A DNA stretch of 64,000 nucleotides from Flavobacterium sp. LC2016-12 (GTDB taxonomy: Bacteria > Bacteroidota > Bacteroidia > Flavobacteriales > Flavobacteriaceae). Position numbers and translations under genes: made by a program. The DNA lies in NCBI RefSeq assembly GCF_015351595.1, contig NZ_JADKPT010000010.1, positions 1-64,000 of the forward strand. Reading direction: 5' to 3'. This document shows positions 32,803-42,263 of this stretch, in pieces; position 1 is the stretch's first letter, and each line of letters opens with the position of its first letter. A model generated the notes under the pieces. That model was not told where the DNA came from and searched no databases. It worked only from the letters and a program-made list of their open reading frames with translations.

Positions 32803-35490
32803 CTATAAATTATATTTCATTGAAAAGATGATATAACGCGGTTGTACTGTGTATTGCGAAACACGTGTGGAGAACTGTGAGAAGCTGTCATCGTTCAGAT
32901 ATTTAGTATTTAATAAGTTGGTCGCCGAAAGTTTATACTCCCATTTACTGTCCTTTTTTTGATAGATTAAACTGGCACTTAAAAAATCATATTCATTATC
33001 AACTGTTTTATCGGAATTATAATAATGGTAAAACTCATACTCCGAAACAAACGAGAAGCTATTCCAGAAATAATAATCCAATCGTGCAAAAGGTTTGTCT
33101 GTATAATACGTTGACCCGCTATATTGATTGATCAAAGCATTGTAACCTAGTTCTAAATTCGGAAAGTTTTTATAATTTGTTGAAGCTCTAACGGTATAAC
33201 TTTGAGTAAAACTTTCTGTAGTAGCCAATATATTATTCTGAATATTATTGAATTTCGACCAATTGAAACTTGCAACTGCTGATGCCTTATAATTCTTTAA
33301 AAAAGAGCGCCCGTAACTTCCCATTCCGGAAAAAGTTTCATCTGCCAAATTTGAATTGTAAGGCACTGAAGATTGATTAATTCCATCAAAATCAGCTTTA
33401 GTTTTAATTGCATCTACTTTTTTAGTATAGGTTGCATTAGCAAAAATATTCTCAAAATTGAACATATTATATTTAAAGTAACGCAATGAATGCACTTGTG
33501 AAGTAGCATTTTCTAAAAATCGATTTCCTCTAAACAAGCTGCTGTAATCTGATAAAACATAACCTGCTGCCAATTGATTTATATCTGTAAAATCATTTGA
33601 CAAAGAGAAATTATAGGTCAGTGTTTCTGATTTTTTGATTTGATATAAGGCAAAAAAATCAGGCAATACTTTCGTAAAGCTCTGAGAATAATCTGTTCCT
33701 AATTGCGTGTTTGTCATCGAATAAGAATGCAAGCTAACACCAGGCGTCAATGTAAATTTCCCTGACAAGATCTTATAGTGAAAACCTAAAAAAGTATCAT
33801 TAAAATTATACTTTACCTGATTATTATTTTGAGAATCATTTAAATCATTTCGATCACCATTATCCAGCATCTGAAAAATATGAGAGTTGAAATCCTGATA
33901 TGAATAGGTATTTCCTAAAGTAATATTGATGTTGCTTTTTGGCGTCACCATATAATAGTAATCCAGTTTCGCATCGAGTTTATTAGTTTTTACAAAACGA
34001 TCCTGATTCAAATCATTTCGTTGCTGATCTGTAATATATCCTGATAAATCAAAAGGCTGTGAACGTAAATTGGCATTATAAAACGGATTTTCGTCCTGAT
34101 ATAAATGCTGCATTTCAAAAGCAAAAATATTTTTATCGCTTTGTGTATAATACAAACTCAAATTCTGATTTATCGATGTTGGATTTTGCTTTTTATTTGT
34201 CAAAATCGTTTCAACAGAAGAAATATCATTTACTACTGATTCACGCAACAAATCAGTGTCTTCATCCTGTTTAGATAATTTAGTTAAGATGTCATAATCA
34301 AACTGAAACTTATCATTGGGTTTATACGTTGAACTCAATTTAAAAAGACCCAAATTATTTTTCTGATGCGTTAGTTCATCACGTTTTTGCTGATCACCCG
34401 AATCTAAAATCGTAGTTTGAGATTTGGTTTCTAAATCTGTTTTTGATGCAGAAAGTATTCCGAAACCGCTAATATTCCAGGCCTTTGTCACTGAATAAGC
34501 AAAATTGGTTGCGCCAAATTTCGTTTCAATTTCTTTAGCCCGATTATTTCTTAAAATTGAAATTCCCAAATCATTTGATGAAACATTAAAATTGCTTCCG
34601 CCCTTTTTCATCATATTTTTAAATCCACCTGTAAACTTAAAATAATCCTGAGCCGTCAGGGGTAATTCTCCAATATTGTTAAAATTGGTAATTAAATTAA
34701 TGGAGTATTTTGGGCTGTAATAAAACAATTTCGGATTAATAATATAACGACTATCAAGCTCTGCAACCCCAATTCCAGCCGTTACATCACCAAACCAAAA
34801 GTTCTTTTTACCTTCTTTCAGTTTAATATTCATGGCCACATTATCCTGATCGTTTTCCAGACCTTTTAAAGCACCAACTTCATTATAATTTCGCAAAACC
34901 TGAATTTTATCGATTGCATCTGCGGGAATATTTTTAACACCGAGTTTGGTATCTCCATCAAAAAAATCCTTGCCTTCGACCATTAATTTGCTGACTTTTT
35001 TCCCTTCAACTTCAATTTCACCGTCGGCATTTACCTCAACTCCCGGTAATTTTTTCAACACATCTTCCAGCTTTTTTTCTGTTCCTGATTTGAAAGAATC
35101 AGCATTGTAAACAATCGTATCACCTTTTATTGAAACGGGCATTTCTCGAACAATTTCGACACCTTCAAGTTCAATACCCGAACCATCCATGACAATATTC
35201 TGAACGATGTTTCCTGTATTAGTTGAGATTGGAATTTCTTTCGATTTCATTCCCAGATAACTTACTTTAACCGTGTATGCAGTATTTGGTTTTAAACTAA
35301 GCTGAAACTTTCCTTTATCGTTGGTAATTCCGTACGAATCCATTGCTTTTGTTCCGTTGTTTACGGCCATTATATTGGCCATTTCCAAAGGGTTTTTCTG
35401 TTCGTCCTGAATAAAACCATCGAAACGTACCGTTTGGGCAAAGGTTATAGATGTCATTAATAAAATAACGGAGAAAAGTATATTTTTCAT
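32803..35490 (-). CDS. TonB-dependent receptor-like outer-membrane protein with carboxypeptidase-regulatory domain
   Basis: 895 residues: signal peptide (MKNILFSVILLMTSITFAQ), a CarboxypepD_reg-like beta-sandwich about 22-105 (NPLEMANIMAVNNGTKAMDSYGITNDKGKFQL), a plug-like domain about 110-225 (LEDVLKKLPGVEVNADGEIEVEGKKVSKLMVEGKDFF) and a long beta-barrel rich in aromatic strands. No clear TonB box is visible. It is paired with a GLPGLI protein (35519-36433) directly upstream, a frequent Bacteroidota arrangement of unknown substrate. Confidence 0.88.
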   Translation of the reverse strand: MKNILFSVILLMTSITFAQTVRFDGFIQDEQKNPLEMANIMAVNNGTKAMDSYGITNDKGKFQLSLKPNTAYTVKVSYLGMKSKEIPISTNTGNIVQNIVMDGSGIELEGVEIVREMPVSIKGDTIVYNADSFKSGTEKKLEDVLKKLPGVEVNADGEIEVEGKKVSKLMVEGKDFFDGDTKLGVKNIPADAIDKIQVLRNYNEVGALKGLENDQDNVAMNIKLKEGKKNFWFGDVTAGIGVAELDSRYIINPKLFYYSPKYSINLITNFNNIGELPLTAQDYFKFTGGFKNMMKKGGSNFNVSSNDLGISILRNNRAKEIETKFGATNFAYSVTKAWNISGFGILSASKTDLETKSQTTILDSGDQQKRDELTHQKNNLGLFKLSSTYKPNDKFQFDYDILTKLSKQDEDTDLLRESVVNDISSVETILTNKKQNPTSINQNLSLYYTQSDKNIFAFEMQHLYQDENPFYNANLRSQPFDLSGYITDQQRNDLNQDRFVKTNKLDAKLDYYYMVTPKSNINITLGNTYSYQDFNSHIFQMLDNGDRNDLNDSQNNNQVKYNFNDTFLGFHYKILSGKFTLTPGVSLHSYSMTNTQLGTDYSQSFTKVLPDFFALYQIKKSETLTYNFSLSNDFTDINQLAAGYVLSDYSSLFRGNRFLENATSQVHSLRYFKYNMFNFENIFANATYTKKVDAIKTKADFDGINQSSVPYNSNLADETFSGMGSYGRSFLKNYKASAVASFNWSKFNNIQNNILATTESFTQSYTVRASTNYKNFPNLELGYNALINQYSGSTYYTDKPFARLDYYFWNSFSFVSEYEFYHYYNSDKTVDNEYDFLSASLIYQKKDSKWEYKLSATNLLNTKYLNDDSFSQFSTRVSQYTVQPRYIIFSMKYNL

Positions 35491-35518
35491 GAGGAAAATC
35501 TAAAGATGATTTGCTTAG

Positions 35519-36433
35519 TTATCGTCTGATCATTACTGGACCACCACCGGGGCCACCTTCGCGACCACGATTCATTTCTCTAAATTCTTCCATCTTTTTA
35601 ATTACAGTTTCATCGTAATCTTTCTGAGAAATCACTTTACCTTTTGTAGGCGCTTTTATTTCGACTTTGTCTTTAGCATTTAAAACAATCTTCGAACATA
35701 AAATTGTTGTTCTTCCATCGTTCACCTCTAAAATCAAACCCGGCAAACCCCAATAGTTTTCAGGACCTTGATTAACTGGAATTTCCGGAGAATACCACGC
35801 GGTTATGATAATCTCTTTTGGAATTTCAAAATTGTCTGCAAAATTAGTTTTTGTTTCTCCTGAAGTTTTCTTGGCATCTTCTTTTTTATCTTCAGGCTTT
35901 TTGTCGTTATCATTTTTAGGTCTGAAATTTCTAAAGTCGGTTTTACTGGCTTCTTTTACAGCTGTTGCTTTATAACAAGTATAACCTCCAATTTGTTTGG
36001 TTTCCGATTCCATTTTCCAATTTAATTTTGGAAGAGAATCTATAACCAGAAACTCTTTTCCCATAAACTCTTTATCTACGGTATATGATTTGCTTTTTAC
36101 ATCTTTATAAAAAGTGCCTCCACCGCCCATAAAAGAATTCATCATGATACGCATTCCACCACCTTGTTGCCCCGGGGTTTCTAGCTTCTCTTCTTCTTTG
36201 TAAATGGAGGTCGATTTATCGAAATTTAAAATAAAGGTTTTCTCCAGCATTTTTTTCATGCGCTCCTCCATGTTTTTCTGCATTTCAGGAGTAATATCCC
36301 TATTAGCACGCATTCCGTCCATTTTAGGAGCCTGCGTTTTTGACTCGTAAACAGCCATTCCCTGAAAGTCCTTTTGCGCACGCATTTGAGTAAATACGAG
36401 CATTAAAGGCATATATATAAATATTTTTTTCAT
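35519..36433 (-). CDS. GLPGLI family protein
   Basis: 304 residues with a signal peptide (MKKIFIYMPLMLVFTQMRAQ) and the name-giving motif ENYWGLPGLILEVNDG near residues 229-244, after PEIPVNQGP. Long basic/acidic low-complexity stretch (KNDNDKKPEDKKEDAKKTSGE) near 176-196, and a C-terminal RGREGGPGGGPVMIRR. Function is unknown; the family is regularly found beside TonB receptors, as here (28 nt upstream of one), so it is probably a periplasmic partner. Confidence 0.92.
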   Translation of the reverse strand: MKKIFIYMPLMLVFTQMRAQKDFQGMAVYESKTQAPKMDGMRANRDITPEMQKNMEERMKKMLEKTFILNFDKSTSIYKEEEKLETPGQQGGGMRIMMNSFMGGGGTFYKDVKSKSYTVDKEFMGKEFLVIDSLPKLNWKMESETKQIGGYTCYKATAVKEASKTDFRNFRPKNDNDKKPEDKKEDAKKTSGETKTNFADNFEIPKEIIITAWYSPEIPVNQGPENYWGLPGLILEVNDGRTTILCSKIVLNAKDKVEIKAPTKGKVISQKDYDETVIKKMEEFREMNRGREGGPGGGPVMIRR

Positions 36434-36666
36434 TTCATTATTCTTTTAAATTGAGTTCATTATAAGAACTTACTTTCAAATGTATTACTAATTTTAAAAT
36501 ACTAAAAATTAAATATATCAATACGTATAACCTATCGACGAAATCAGCTGTTAATTAGATTGTTGTAATTATGAAAGGTTTAAAGACTAAATCAAACTAA
36601 AAATGCTATTTACTCTATTTCATACTATACTTTTTTGTAATTTGGCTTCTTTGAAACCCATTTCTT

Positions 36667-37482
36667 ATGAACAAGACTGTGCGCAAAATTTTAATACTAC
36701 TTTTTATCGCTTGTTCATTTTCTACTGTTTCTGCGCAAAATCAAAAAATAAAGGCTTCTTTAATTTCCAGCTTTACAGCTGATATTGATGACTTTCTAGG
36801 TTATGATTCCTTTGGTTTTTCTTATCATATTAAAAATAATGTCTTTAAAAAATTTAAAGGAAATGAGATCTTTGAGTACAAAAATGTTTCATTGGGAAAT
36901 ATTACCAAAGTCGATATCCTTAATCCTCTTAAAATAGTTATATTCTATGAAGATTTTAATACCGTTGTTTTGTTAGACAATCAATTAAACAAAATGACAG
37001 AAATTAATTTTTCTCAAAATAATACTCCAATTGTTGTTCCTGCTATTGGCATGTCTACCCAAAATCAATTGTGGATTTTTAATACCTTAAATCAGCAAAT
37101 TGGCCTTTTTGACTATTTAAAAAATGAATATAAAACAGTTTCCACACCTTTAACAGAAGCTATAAAATATTATCAAACCGACTTTAATACCTTTTTTTGG
37201 ATTGATAAAAAAAACAATTGGTTCTCTTGTGATATTTTCGGAAAAACAACTGTTATGGGAAAAATTCCTGACTTTGATAAAATTGAAATTTTAAACGATC
37301 ATCAGTATATTTTCAGCAAAGCTAATTTGTTGTATTTTAAAGACATTAGCAGCACAAATTCAGATACCGTTTATGAAATTGAAATTTTACAAAAAAGCTT
37401 TGATAAATTCTGCTACAAAGACCAAATTTTATCTATTTTTACAGCTAAAGAAATCACCAATTATAAAATCGTAACACCGTAA
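36667..37482 (+). CDS. Exported protein, probable beta-propeller-like
   Basis: 271 residues with a signal peptide (MNKTVRKILILLFIACSFSTVSAQ). The rest is an alternation of short beta-strands such as NTVVLLDNQLNKMTEINF, NQLWIFNTLNQQIGLFDYLKNEY and NTFFWIDKKNNWFSCDIFGKT, suggesting WD/NHL-like blades. No named family recognised. Its stop codon overlaps the start of the deoxynucleoside kinase gene by one base, so the two are translationally coupled although their products should sit in different compartments. Confidence 0.75.
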   Translation: MNKTVRKILILLFIACSFSTVSAQNQKIKASLISSFTADIDDFLGYDSFGFSYHIKNNVFKKFKGNEIFEYKNVSLGNITKVDILNPLKIVIFYEDFNTVVLLDNQLNKMTEINFSQNNTPIVVPAIGMSTQNQLWIFNTLNQQIGLFDYLKNEYKTVSTPLTEAIKYYQTDFNTFFWIDKKNNWFSCDIFGKTTVMGKIPDFDKIEILNDHQYIFSKANLLYFKDISSTNSDTVYEIEILQKSFDKFCYKDQILSIFTAKEITNYKIVTP

Positions 37483-38096
37483 TGCACATAGCAATAGCAG
37501 GAAACATAGGCGCTGGAAAAACAACTTTGACTAAATTATTGGCCAAACATTTTAAATGGGAACCCCATTATGAAGATGTTGTTGACAATCCTTATCTAGA
37601 TGATTTTTATCACCAAATGGAGCGTTGGTCATTTAATTTGCAGATTTATTTCTTAAACAGCAGGTTTCGTCAGGTGCAGCAAATTCGCGAAAGTGGAAAA
37701 AAAATCATTCAGGACAGAACGATTTATGAAGATGCCTATATTTTTGCTCCCAACTTGTATTCTATGGGATTAATGACAAGTCGCGATTTCGAAAATTACA
37801 CTTCTTTGTTCGAATTAATGGAATCGTTAGTAAAAGCTCCAGATTTATTAATTTACCTAAGAAGTTCTATTCCTAATTTAGTAGGACAAATTCACAAACG
37901 CGGACGGGAGTACGAGAATTCAATTTCAATTGATTATTTAAGCCGATTGAATGAAAGATATGAAGCGTGGATTCAGACTTATAACAAAGGAAAACTTTTG
38001 ATTATAGATGTTGACAATATTAATTTCGTCGATAATCCGGAAGATTTAGGAAACATCATAAACCGTATTGATGCTGAATTAAACGGATTGTTTTAA
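37482..38096 (+). CDS. Deoxynucleoside kinase
   Basis: Phosphorylates deoxynucleosides for dNTP salvage. 204 residues with a P-loop IAGNIGAGKTTLTKLLAKHF at 3-22, the substrate-site WSFNLQIYFLNSRF near 49-62, DRTIYEDAYIF near 79-89 (DRS-like motif) and the lid region IHKRGREYENSI. Typical dNK/dGK family length. Starts within the stop codon of the upstream gene (TAATG). Confidence 0.93.
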   Translation: MHIAIAGNIGAGKTTLTKLLAKHFKWEPHYEDVVDNPYLDDFYHQMERWSFNLQIYFLNSRFRQVQQIRESGKKIIQDRTIYEDAYIFAPNLYSMGLMTSRDFENYTSLFELMESLVKAPDLLIYLRSSIPNLVGQIHKRGREYENSISIDYLSRLNERYEAWIQTYNKGKLLIIDVDNINFVDNPEDLGNIINRIDAELNGLF

Positions 38097-38123
38097 ACAC
38101 AGATTTCAATAATTTACACTAAT

Positions 38124-38158
38124 AAAAAATGCCTCTAGAATTTTTAGAGGCATTTTTT
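38124..38158. terminator. Bidirectional terminator
   Basis: AAAAAATGCCTCTA and TAGAGGCATTTTTT arms between the convergent kinase and pyrophosphatase genes. Confidence 0.88.
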
Positions 38159-38193
38159 GTTTCAAAACCTTTTTCAAAGGTCATCAGTCTATA

Positions 38194-40743
38194 TTATTTC
38201 GCAGCTTCAATTTTTGCTTTCACCTCTTCTTCAGTTCCTTCAAAAACTTCTGTAGTAGTTTTACCATTTACGGTTTTTGTTACCGTTCCAACTGTAACGC
38301 CATTCGTAGTTGACAAATTAACTTCAACTTTATTTTTGCTGTATTTAGTTGTATCGAAACAATCTGTTCTTTGATTAGCATATTTTCCATTTGCATCATA
38401 ATGTGCTAAACATTTTGCAGTTTCTTCGGCTGTACATCCTTTTTCTTTGCACATTTTAATGCATTCCTCTTTTGTCATCCCTGACAAATCTCCGCATTTA
38501 GACATACCGCTTGCATGCATTTCCATTTTGCAACAAGAATCTTTTTCAGCAATATTTGAAGACGAGTGCCCTTCTCCTAATATTGGAGCAATTACTAATC
38601 CTATTAAACAAGTCAATTTTATTAAAATGTTCATTGATGGTCCGGAAGTATCTTTAAAAGGATCTCCAACAGTATCTCCTGTTACTGCAGCTTTATGAGC
38701 ATCAGAACCTTTGTATGTCATTTCGCCGTTGATCATAACTCCGGCTTCAAAAGATTTTTTAGCATTATCCCAGGCACCTCCGGCATTGTTTTGGAAAACA
38801 GCCCAAAGCACTCCAGATACAGTAACTCCTGCCATATATCCTCCTAACATTTCAGCAATTAACTGATTGTTATCTGCATAAACTAATTTACCTAATAATA
38901 CAATGGCAATTGGGAACCCAATTGTCAAAATTCCAGGTAGCATCATTTCGCGTAAAGCGGCTTTAGTAGAAATCTCAACACATTTTCCATATTCAGGTTT
39001 TCCGGTTCCTTCCATAATTCCAGGAATTTCCTTAAACTGACGACGTACTTCATACACCATATCCATTGCAGCTTTTCCAACAGAATTCATAGCCAGAGCT
39101 GAGAATACTACCGGAATCATTCCACCGACAAATAACATGGCCAAAACTGGTGCTTTAAAAATATTGATTCCGTCAATTCCTGTAAACGTTACATAGGCAG
39201 CAAATAAAGCCAATGAAGTTAAAGCAGCAGATGCAATTGCAAAACCTTTTCCGGTTGCAGCAGTTGTATTTCCTACTGAATCTAAAATATCTGTTCTTGT
39301 ACGAACCTCTTTTGGCAATTCACTCATTTCGGCAATTCCTCCGGCATTATCTGAGATTGGTCCGAAAGCATCAATTGCTAGCTGCATTGCTGTAGTAGCC
39401 ATCATTGCAGAAGCTGCTAAAGCAACTCCGTAAAAACCAGCTAAAGCATACGAAATCCAGATTGCTGCTGCAAATAATAAAACGGTCGGAAAAGTTGAAA
39501 TCATTCCCGTTGCTAAACCGGCTATTACATTTGTTCCTGCTCCGGTTGATGATTTTTGTACAATGGCCATAACCGGTTTTGTACCTAAACCTGTATAATA
39601 TTCCGTTACTGATGAAATAGCTCCACCAACTACTAATCCAACTAATGTGGCATAGAAAACACGCATTGATGAAATATCTTTAGATCCTTCTCCGAAGAAA
39701 CTCATTTGCATAGTTTCTGGTAACATATGTTGTACTAAGAAGAAGCAAGCTATTGCGGTTAGAGCAATTGAAAGCCAGTTTCCTATGTTCAATGCTTTTT
39801 GCACTTGTGCTTCTTTAGCATTATCATCAGATATTCTTACAACTAGAGTTCCAATAATCGAAAATAAGATTCCGAAACCGGCAATTGCCATCGGAAGTAA
39901 AATTGGCCCGATTCCTCCAAAGGCATCCTGAATAGAACCGCCCATATCTTTGATAACGTAATTTCCTAAAACCATCGCTGCCAAAACTGTTGCCACATAC
40001 GAACCAAATAAATCAGCTCCCATTCCGGCAACGTCTCCCACATTATCTCCAACATTATCAGCAATTGTTGCTGGATTACGAGGATCATCTTCTGGAATTC
40101 CAGCTTCTACTTTACCTACTAAATCGGCACCCACGTCGGCTGCTTTCGTGTAGATTCCCCCACCAACTCTGGCGAATAATGCGATTGATTCTGCTCCAAG
40201 TGAAAATCCTGCTAAGGTTTCCAAAACAATTGTCATCGTTTCAGTATCCTTCCAAACCCCGCCTGATAAAATATTAAAGAAAATTATAAAGAAACCTGTT
40301 AAGCCTAAAACTGCTAAACCTGCAACGCCAAGTCCCATTACAGTTCCCCCGCCAAAAGATACTTTCAAGGCTTGCGGCAAACTCGTACGAGCGGCTTGTG
40401 TGGTTCTTACGTTTGTTTTAGTTGCTATTTTCATACCTATATTACCAGCGTAAGCTGAAAATAATGCTCCAAATATGAATGCAACTACTATTAATAAATG
40501 CGTTTTAACTCCAGGAATAAAAGTAATACCAGCTAAAGCAATACTGGCGATAATTACAAAAATGGTTAATAATTTATATTCAGCTTTTAAAAAAGCGAGG
40601 GCACCTTCATAAATATAATCTGAAATCTCTTTCATTTTTCCGTCGCCTGCATCTTGTTTTAAAACCCAAGCTCTTTTTATTCCCATGAAAAGTAATCCTA
40701 AAATTGCCATAACAATTGGCAAGTAAATCATAAATGCATTCAT
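38194..40743 (-). CDS. hppA: Membrane-bound ion-translocating pyrophosphatase with a cysteine-rich tail
   Basis: Couples pyrophosphate hydrolysis to H+ or Na+ pumping across the inner membrane. 849 residues with about 16 hydrophobic segments and the catalytic GGIYTKAADVGADLVGKVEAGIP, then DNVGDNVGDVAGMGADL. GNTTAATGKGFAI carries Ala where K+-independent enzymes have Lys, so it is probably the K+-dependent type. Residues about 730-849 are a soluble extension with eight Cys (DSCCKMEMH, ECIKMCKEKGC) and then a lysine/threonine-rich end, absent from ordinary family members (about 670-730 aa). Proton versus sodium cannot be decided here. Confidence 0.95.
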   Translation of the reverse strand: MNAFMIYLPIVMAILGLLFMGIKRAWVLKQDAGDGKMKEISDYIYEGALAFLKAEYKLLTIFVIIASIALAGITFIPGVKTHLLIVVAFIFGALFSAYAGNIGMKIATKTNVRTTQAARTSLPQALKVSFGGGTVMGLGVAGLAVLGLTGFFIIFFNILSGGVWKDTETMTIVLETLAGFSLGAESIALFARVGGGIYTKAADVGADLVGKVEAGIPEDDPRNPATIADNVGDNVGDVAGMGADLFGSYVATVLAAMVLGNYVIKDMGGSIQDAFGGIGPILLPMAIAGFGILFSIIGTLVVRISDDNAKEAQVQKALNIGNWLSIALTAIACFFLVQHMLPETMQMSFFGEGSKDISSMRVFYATLVGLVVGGAISSVTEYYTGLGTKPVMAIVQKSSTGAGTNVIAGLATGMISTFPTVLLFAAAIWISYALAGFYGVALAASAMMATTAMQLAIDAFGPISDNAGGIAEMSELPKEVRTRTDILDSVGNTTAATGKGFAIASAALTSLALFAAYVTFTGIDGINIFKAPVLAMLFVGGMIPVVFSALAMNSVGKAAMDMVYEVRRQFKEIPGIMEGTGKPEYGKCVEISTKAALREMMLPGILTIGFPIAIVLLGKLVYADNNQLIAEMLGGYMAGVTVSGVLWAVFQNNAGGAWDNAKKSFEAGVMINGEMTYKGSDAHKAAVTGDTVGDPFKDTSGPSMNILIKLTCLIGLVIAPILGEGHSSSNIAEKDSCCKMEMHASGMSKCGDLSGMTKEECIKMCKEKGCTAEETAKCLAHYDANGKYANQRTDCFDTTKYSKNKVEVNLSTTNGVTVGTVTKTVNGKTTTEVFEGTEEEVKAKIEAAK

Positions 40744-40797
40744 AATGTTTTAGTGGTTTTGGTTAATAGTCAACAAACTAACTAAAACGAATTTAAA

Positions 40798-40837
40798 CAA
40801 AAAAGCAATACTCCTAACGGAGTATTGCTTTTTTTAT
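40798..40837 (-). terminator. Terminator between ppa and hppA
   Basis: AAGCAATACTCC and GGAGTATTGCTT arms around TAAC/GTTA with a T run in the minus direction: it ends the ppa transcript before hppA. Confidence 0.85.
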
Positions 40838-40855
40838 AATAGAATAGGGTAAAAA

Positions 40856-41386
40856 TTATTTAATACTAAATAATCCCTCTGGTTTGTTTTCGATATCGTT
40901 AAAACGCTTTGTACACTCAGCAATAATTGCAAATGCTTCGTTTACATCTCCCCAACCTTCTACATCTACTTGTTTGTTTTCAAGATCTTTGTAAACCTGG
41001 AAGAAATGCTCGATTTCTTTTAATAAGTGTCCGTTAATATCCGAAAGGTCATTTAATGAATTCCAGATTGGATCTGAAACTGGTACACAAATAATTTTTT
41101 CGTCTGGTCCTTTATCATCTGCCATGTGGAAAACTCCAATTGGTTTTACTTCTATAACACATCCAGGGAAAGTAGGCTCATTTATCAAAACCAATACATC
41201 AAGAGGGTCACCATCAAGAGCTAAAGTTTCCGGAATAAATCCGTAATCAGCTGGGTACATCATTGACGAGAACAACATTCTGTCAAAACGCATTCTTTTG
41301 ATTTCAAAATCGTATTCGTATTTATTTCTGCTTCCTCTTGGTATTTCGATTAATACATCGAAAGTCGTTAGTTTGTCTGCGGTCAT
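40856..41386 (-). CDS. ppa: Inorganic pyrophosphatase (soluble, family I)
   Basis: Hydrolyses pyrophosphate from biosynthesis. 176 residues with EIPRGSRNKYEYD near 15-27, YPADYGFIPETLALDGDPLDVLVL near 46-69 (metal-binding aspartates) and a conserved C-terminal region (DPIWNSLNDLSDI). Normal length. Located next to the membrane pyrophosphatase but separated by a terminator, so the two can be controlled independently. Confidence 0.96.
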   Translation of the reverse strand: MTADKLTTFDVLIEIPRGSRNKYEYDFEIKRMRFDRMLFSSMMYPADYGFIPETLALDGDPLDVLVLINEPTFPGCVIEVKPIGVFHMADDKGPDEKIICVPVSDPIWNSLNDLSDINGHLLKEIEHFFQVYKDLENKQVDVEGWGDVNEAFAIIAECTKRFNDIENKPEGLFSIK

Positions 41387-41518
41387 TTTCGTTTTTTATT
41401 ATTTCTATAAATTCGATTGCAAAAGTAACTAAACAATCCTTTTTTACAATGAAAAAAGTACATTAATCTATGCTTTTTACACATTAATTAATATACTTTC
41501 CATTTATATAACAGATAG

Positions 41519-42118
41519 TTAATAAGTAATCTTGCGATTTCGTTTATTTAAGTAATAATGCCACAATAAATAGGTCGCATAAGAACGATACGGACTCCAT
41601 TGTTCGGCATGGATTTCCATTTCGTTTTTGTCATGAATATCTAACAATTCTTTGATCGTATTAACCACTGCAATATCTCCTAGCGGAATTAAATCTGGTT
41701 CCTGAAGACAGAACATCAGATAAATATCAATAGTCCAATTTCCGATCCCTTTCAACTTTATAAGTTCTTCCCGAACTTGTTTTGCTGATTTTGAAGCCAG
41801 GCTTTCGATATCTAATTCTTTATTTAAAACTGCTTCAGCAAGAATTTTAATATATTTTGTTTTTTGACGGCTTACTCCTAATGCACGAAATTCTTCATCA
41901 GATAAAACAAACATGTTTTCAGGATTACAGGTTGTAAACGATTTGATTTTTAAAAATGTGGCTTTCGCCGAATCAATAGAAACTTGTTGTTCGAGTATAA
42001 GCAATACAAAAGTTTCAAAACCCTGAGGACGTTTTGGAATTGGCGGTAAACCATATTTCTCAATGATTTCCTGAAATATTGGATTTTTGGTTGATAGAAA
42101 ATCGATGGCTTCTTGCAT
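41519..42118 (-). CDS. DNA-3-methyladenine glycosylase II-like (HhH-GPD) protein
   Basis: Base-excision repair glycosylase. 199 residues with GFETFVLLILEQQVSIDSAKATF near 33-55, the helix-hairpin-helix LKGIGNWTIDIYLMFCL near 121-137 and the catalytic Asp in IPLGDIAVVNT near 144-148. No iron-sulfur cysteines of the EndoIII type. AlkA-like, lacking the N-terminal domain of E. coli AlkA. Confidence 0.9.
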   Translation of the reverse strand: MQEAIDFLSTKNPIFQEIIEKYGLPPIPKRPQGFETFVLLILEQQVSIDSAKATFLKIKSFTTCNPENMFVLSDEEFRALGVSRQKTKYIKILAEAVLNKELDIESLASKSAKQVREELIKLKGIGNWTIDIYLMFCLQEPDLIPLGDIAVVNTIKELLDIHDKNEMEIHAEQWSPYRSYATYLLWHYYLNKRNRKITY

Positions 42119-42159
42119 AACTTGATTTTAAGTCCACTTCAAAATTAAATAAAAAAAGA

Positions 42160-42226
42160 ATCTCGCAAAGGCGCAGAGGCGCAAAGAGTTTGAAAAACTT
42201 AGCGACTTGTCGTCTTTGCGAGATTA
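42160..42226. repeat. Inverted repeat AATCTCGCAAAG...CTTTGCGAGATT
   Basis: Perfect 12-nt arms at 42160-42171 and 42215-42226, with GGCGCAGAGGCGCAAAG words between. It is similar in vocabulary to the TTGCCACGAAGGCGCTAAG stretch before split metH (about 5780-5803). It lies between the glycosylase and the DUF5686 gene. Confidence 0.75.
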
Positions 42227-42263
42227 TTAAAAGTTTAAACTTTACTTAATCTTATAAAAATCT

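Noticed and set aside
40838..40855. Third copy of the operator-like motif (AATAGGGTAAAAATT)
   Set aside because: Only the short AGGGTAA core is shared; it lies in the 3' flank of ppa, not in a promoter.
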